DNA of 64,000 nt from NCBI GenBank assembly GCA_037783545.1, contig JBBELK010000064.1, positions 2,170,001 through 2,234,000 on the forward strand. The letters run 5' to 3'. Position 1 is the stretch's first letter. The number at the start of each line of letters is the position of its first letter. The position numbers and the translations under genes were made by a program. The stretch comes from Henricia sp. BOLD:AAB3569. Lineage: Eukaryota > Echinodermata > Asteroidea > Spinulosida > Echinasteridae. Below are positions 63,935-64,000 of the stretch, one piece after another. Under the pieces are notes generated by a model, which was not told the DNA's origin, made no database searches, and saw only the letters and a program-made list of their open reading frames with translations.

Positions 63935-64000
63935 CTTAAAAAAGAAGTAAAAATAGACTGCATTTAAATAAATAGCTATGTATACTATAGGATCAAGAAT

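Noticed and set aside
1-64000. LTR retroelements, Polintons or other virus-like elements
   Set aside because: No long direct terminal repeats, protease, integrase, capsid or envelope-like frames were recognised; the only reverse transcriptase is of LINE type.
1-64000. CRISPR array or bacterial operons
   Set aside because: The DNA is intron-bearing animal sequence; the regular repeats seen are MITEs or short tandem repeats.

Overview
The window is eukaryotic, intron-rich DNA from an invertebrate animal and holds most of one gene: a filamin (actin cross-linking protein), read on the minus strand from right to left. I traced 26 exons. Every splice site is GT-AG and the reading phases chain without a break from the end of the second calponin-homology (CH) domain at 63.9 kb to a series of linker exons ending at 2.3 kb. 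The first exons (start codon, CH1, most of CH2) lie beyond the right edge. The rest of repeat 16 and the C-terminal repeats lie beyond the left edge. Compared from memory with human filamins, the order of Ig-filamin repeats is R1 to R6, then R8 to R15, then the hinge-1 region and the start of R16. No counterpart of R7 was found.

Layout by coordinate. 63.9-61.6 kb: end of the actin-binding domain. 61.4-46.9 kb: R1-R6 and the first strand of the R8-like repeat. 44.9-44.0 kb: one large exon with the remainder of the R8-like repeat, R9, R10 and the start of R11. 39.9-33.2 kb: R11-R14, with a decayed partial copy of one exon at 35.4-35.5 kb. 31.8 kb: a Thr/Arg-rich linker exon inserted at the front of R15. 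28.5-28.2 kb: R15. Next comes a 15.6 kb intron. 12.6 kb: hinge 1 and the first strand of R16. 10.7-2.3 kb: five small exons, all in phase 1-1 and all multiples of three, built from two duplicated sequence motifs. They encode about 208 acidic, probably disordered residues placed inside R16. This array of frame-neutral exons, apparently grown by exon duplication, is the most unusual thing in the window.

The introns are dense with small repeats. They include many foldback or MITE-like elements in recurring families (several ending in GGGGCC), tRNA-derived SINEs, two foldback elements whose arms each carry a tRNA-like sequence, a 5'-truncated LINE in the cassette region, a Tc1/mariner deletion derivative with TA target duplication, and several nested insertions. 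I recognised no LTR retroelement, Polinton, genuine tRNA, rRNA or CRISPR array.

The filamin with vertebrate-like repeat order, the many short MITEs and the frequent ACATGTA palindrome suggest a marine deuterostome invertebrate, perhaps an echinoderm. That assignment is inference. All family comparisons are from memory and were not run as searches.
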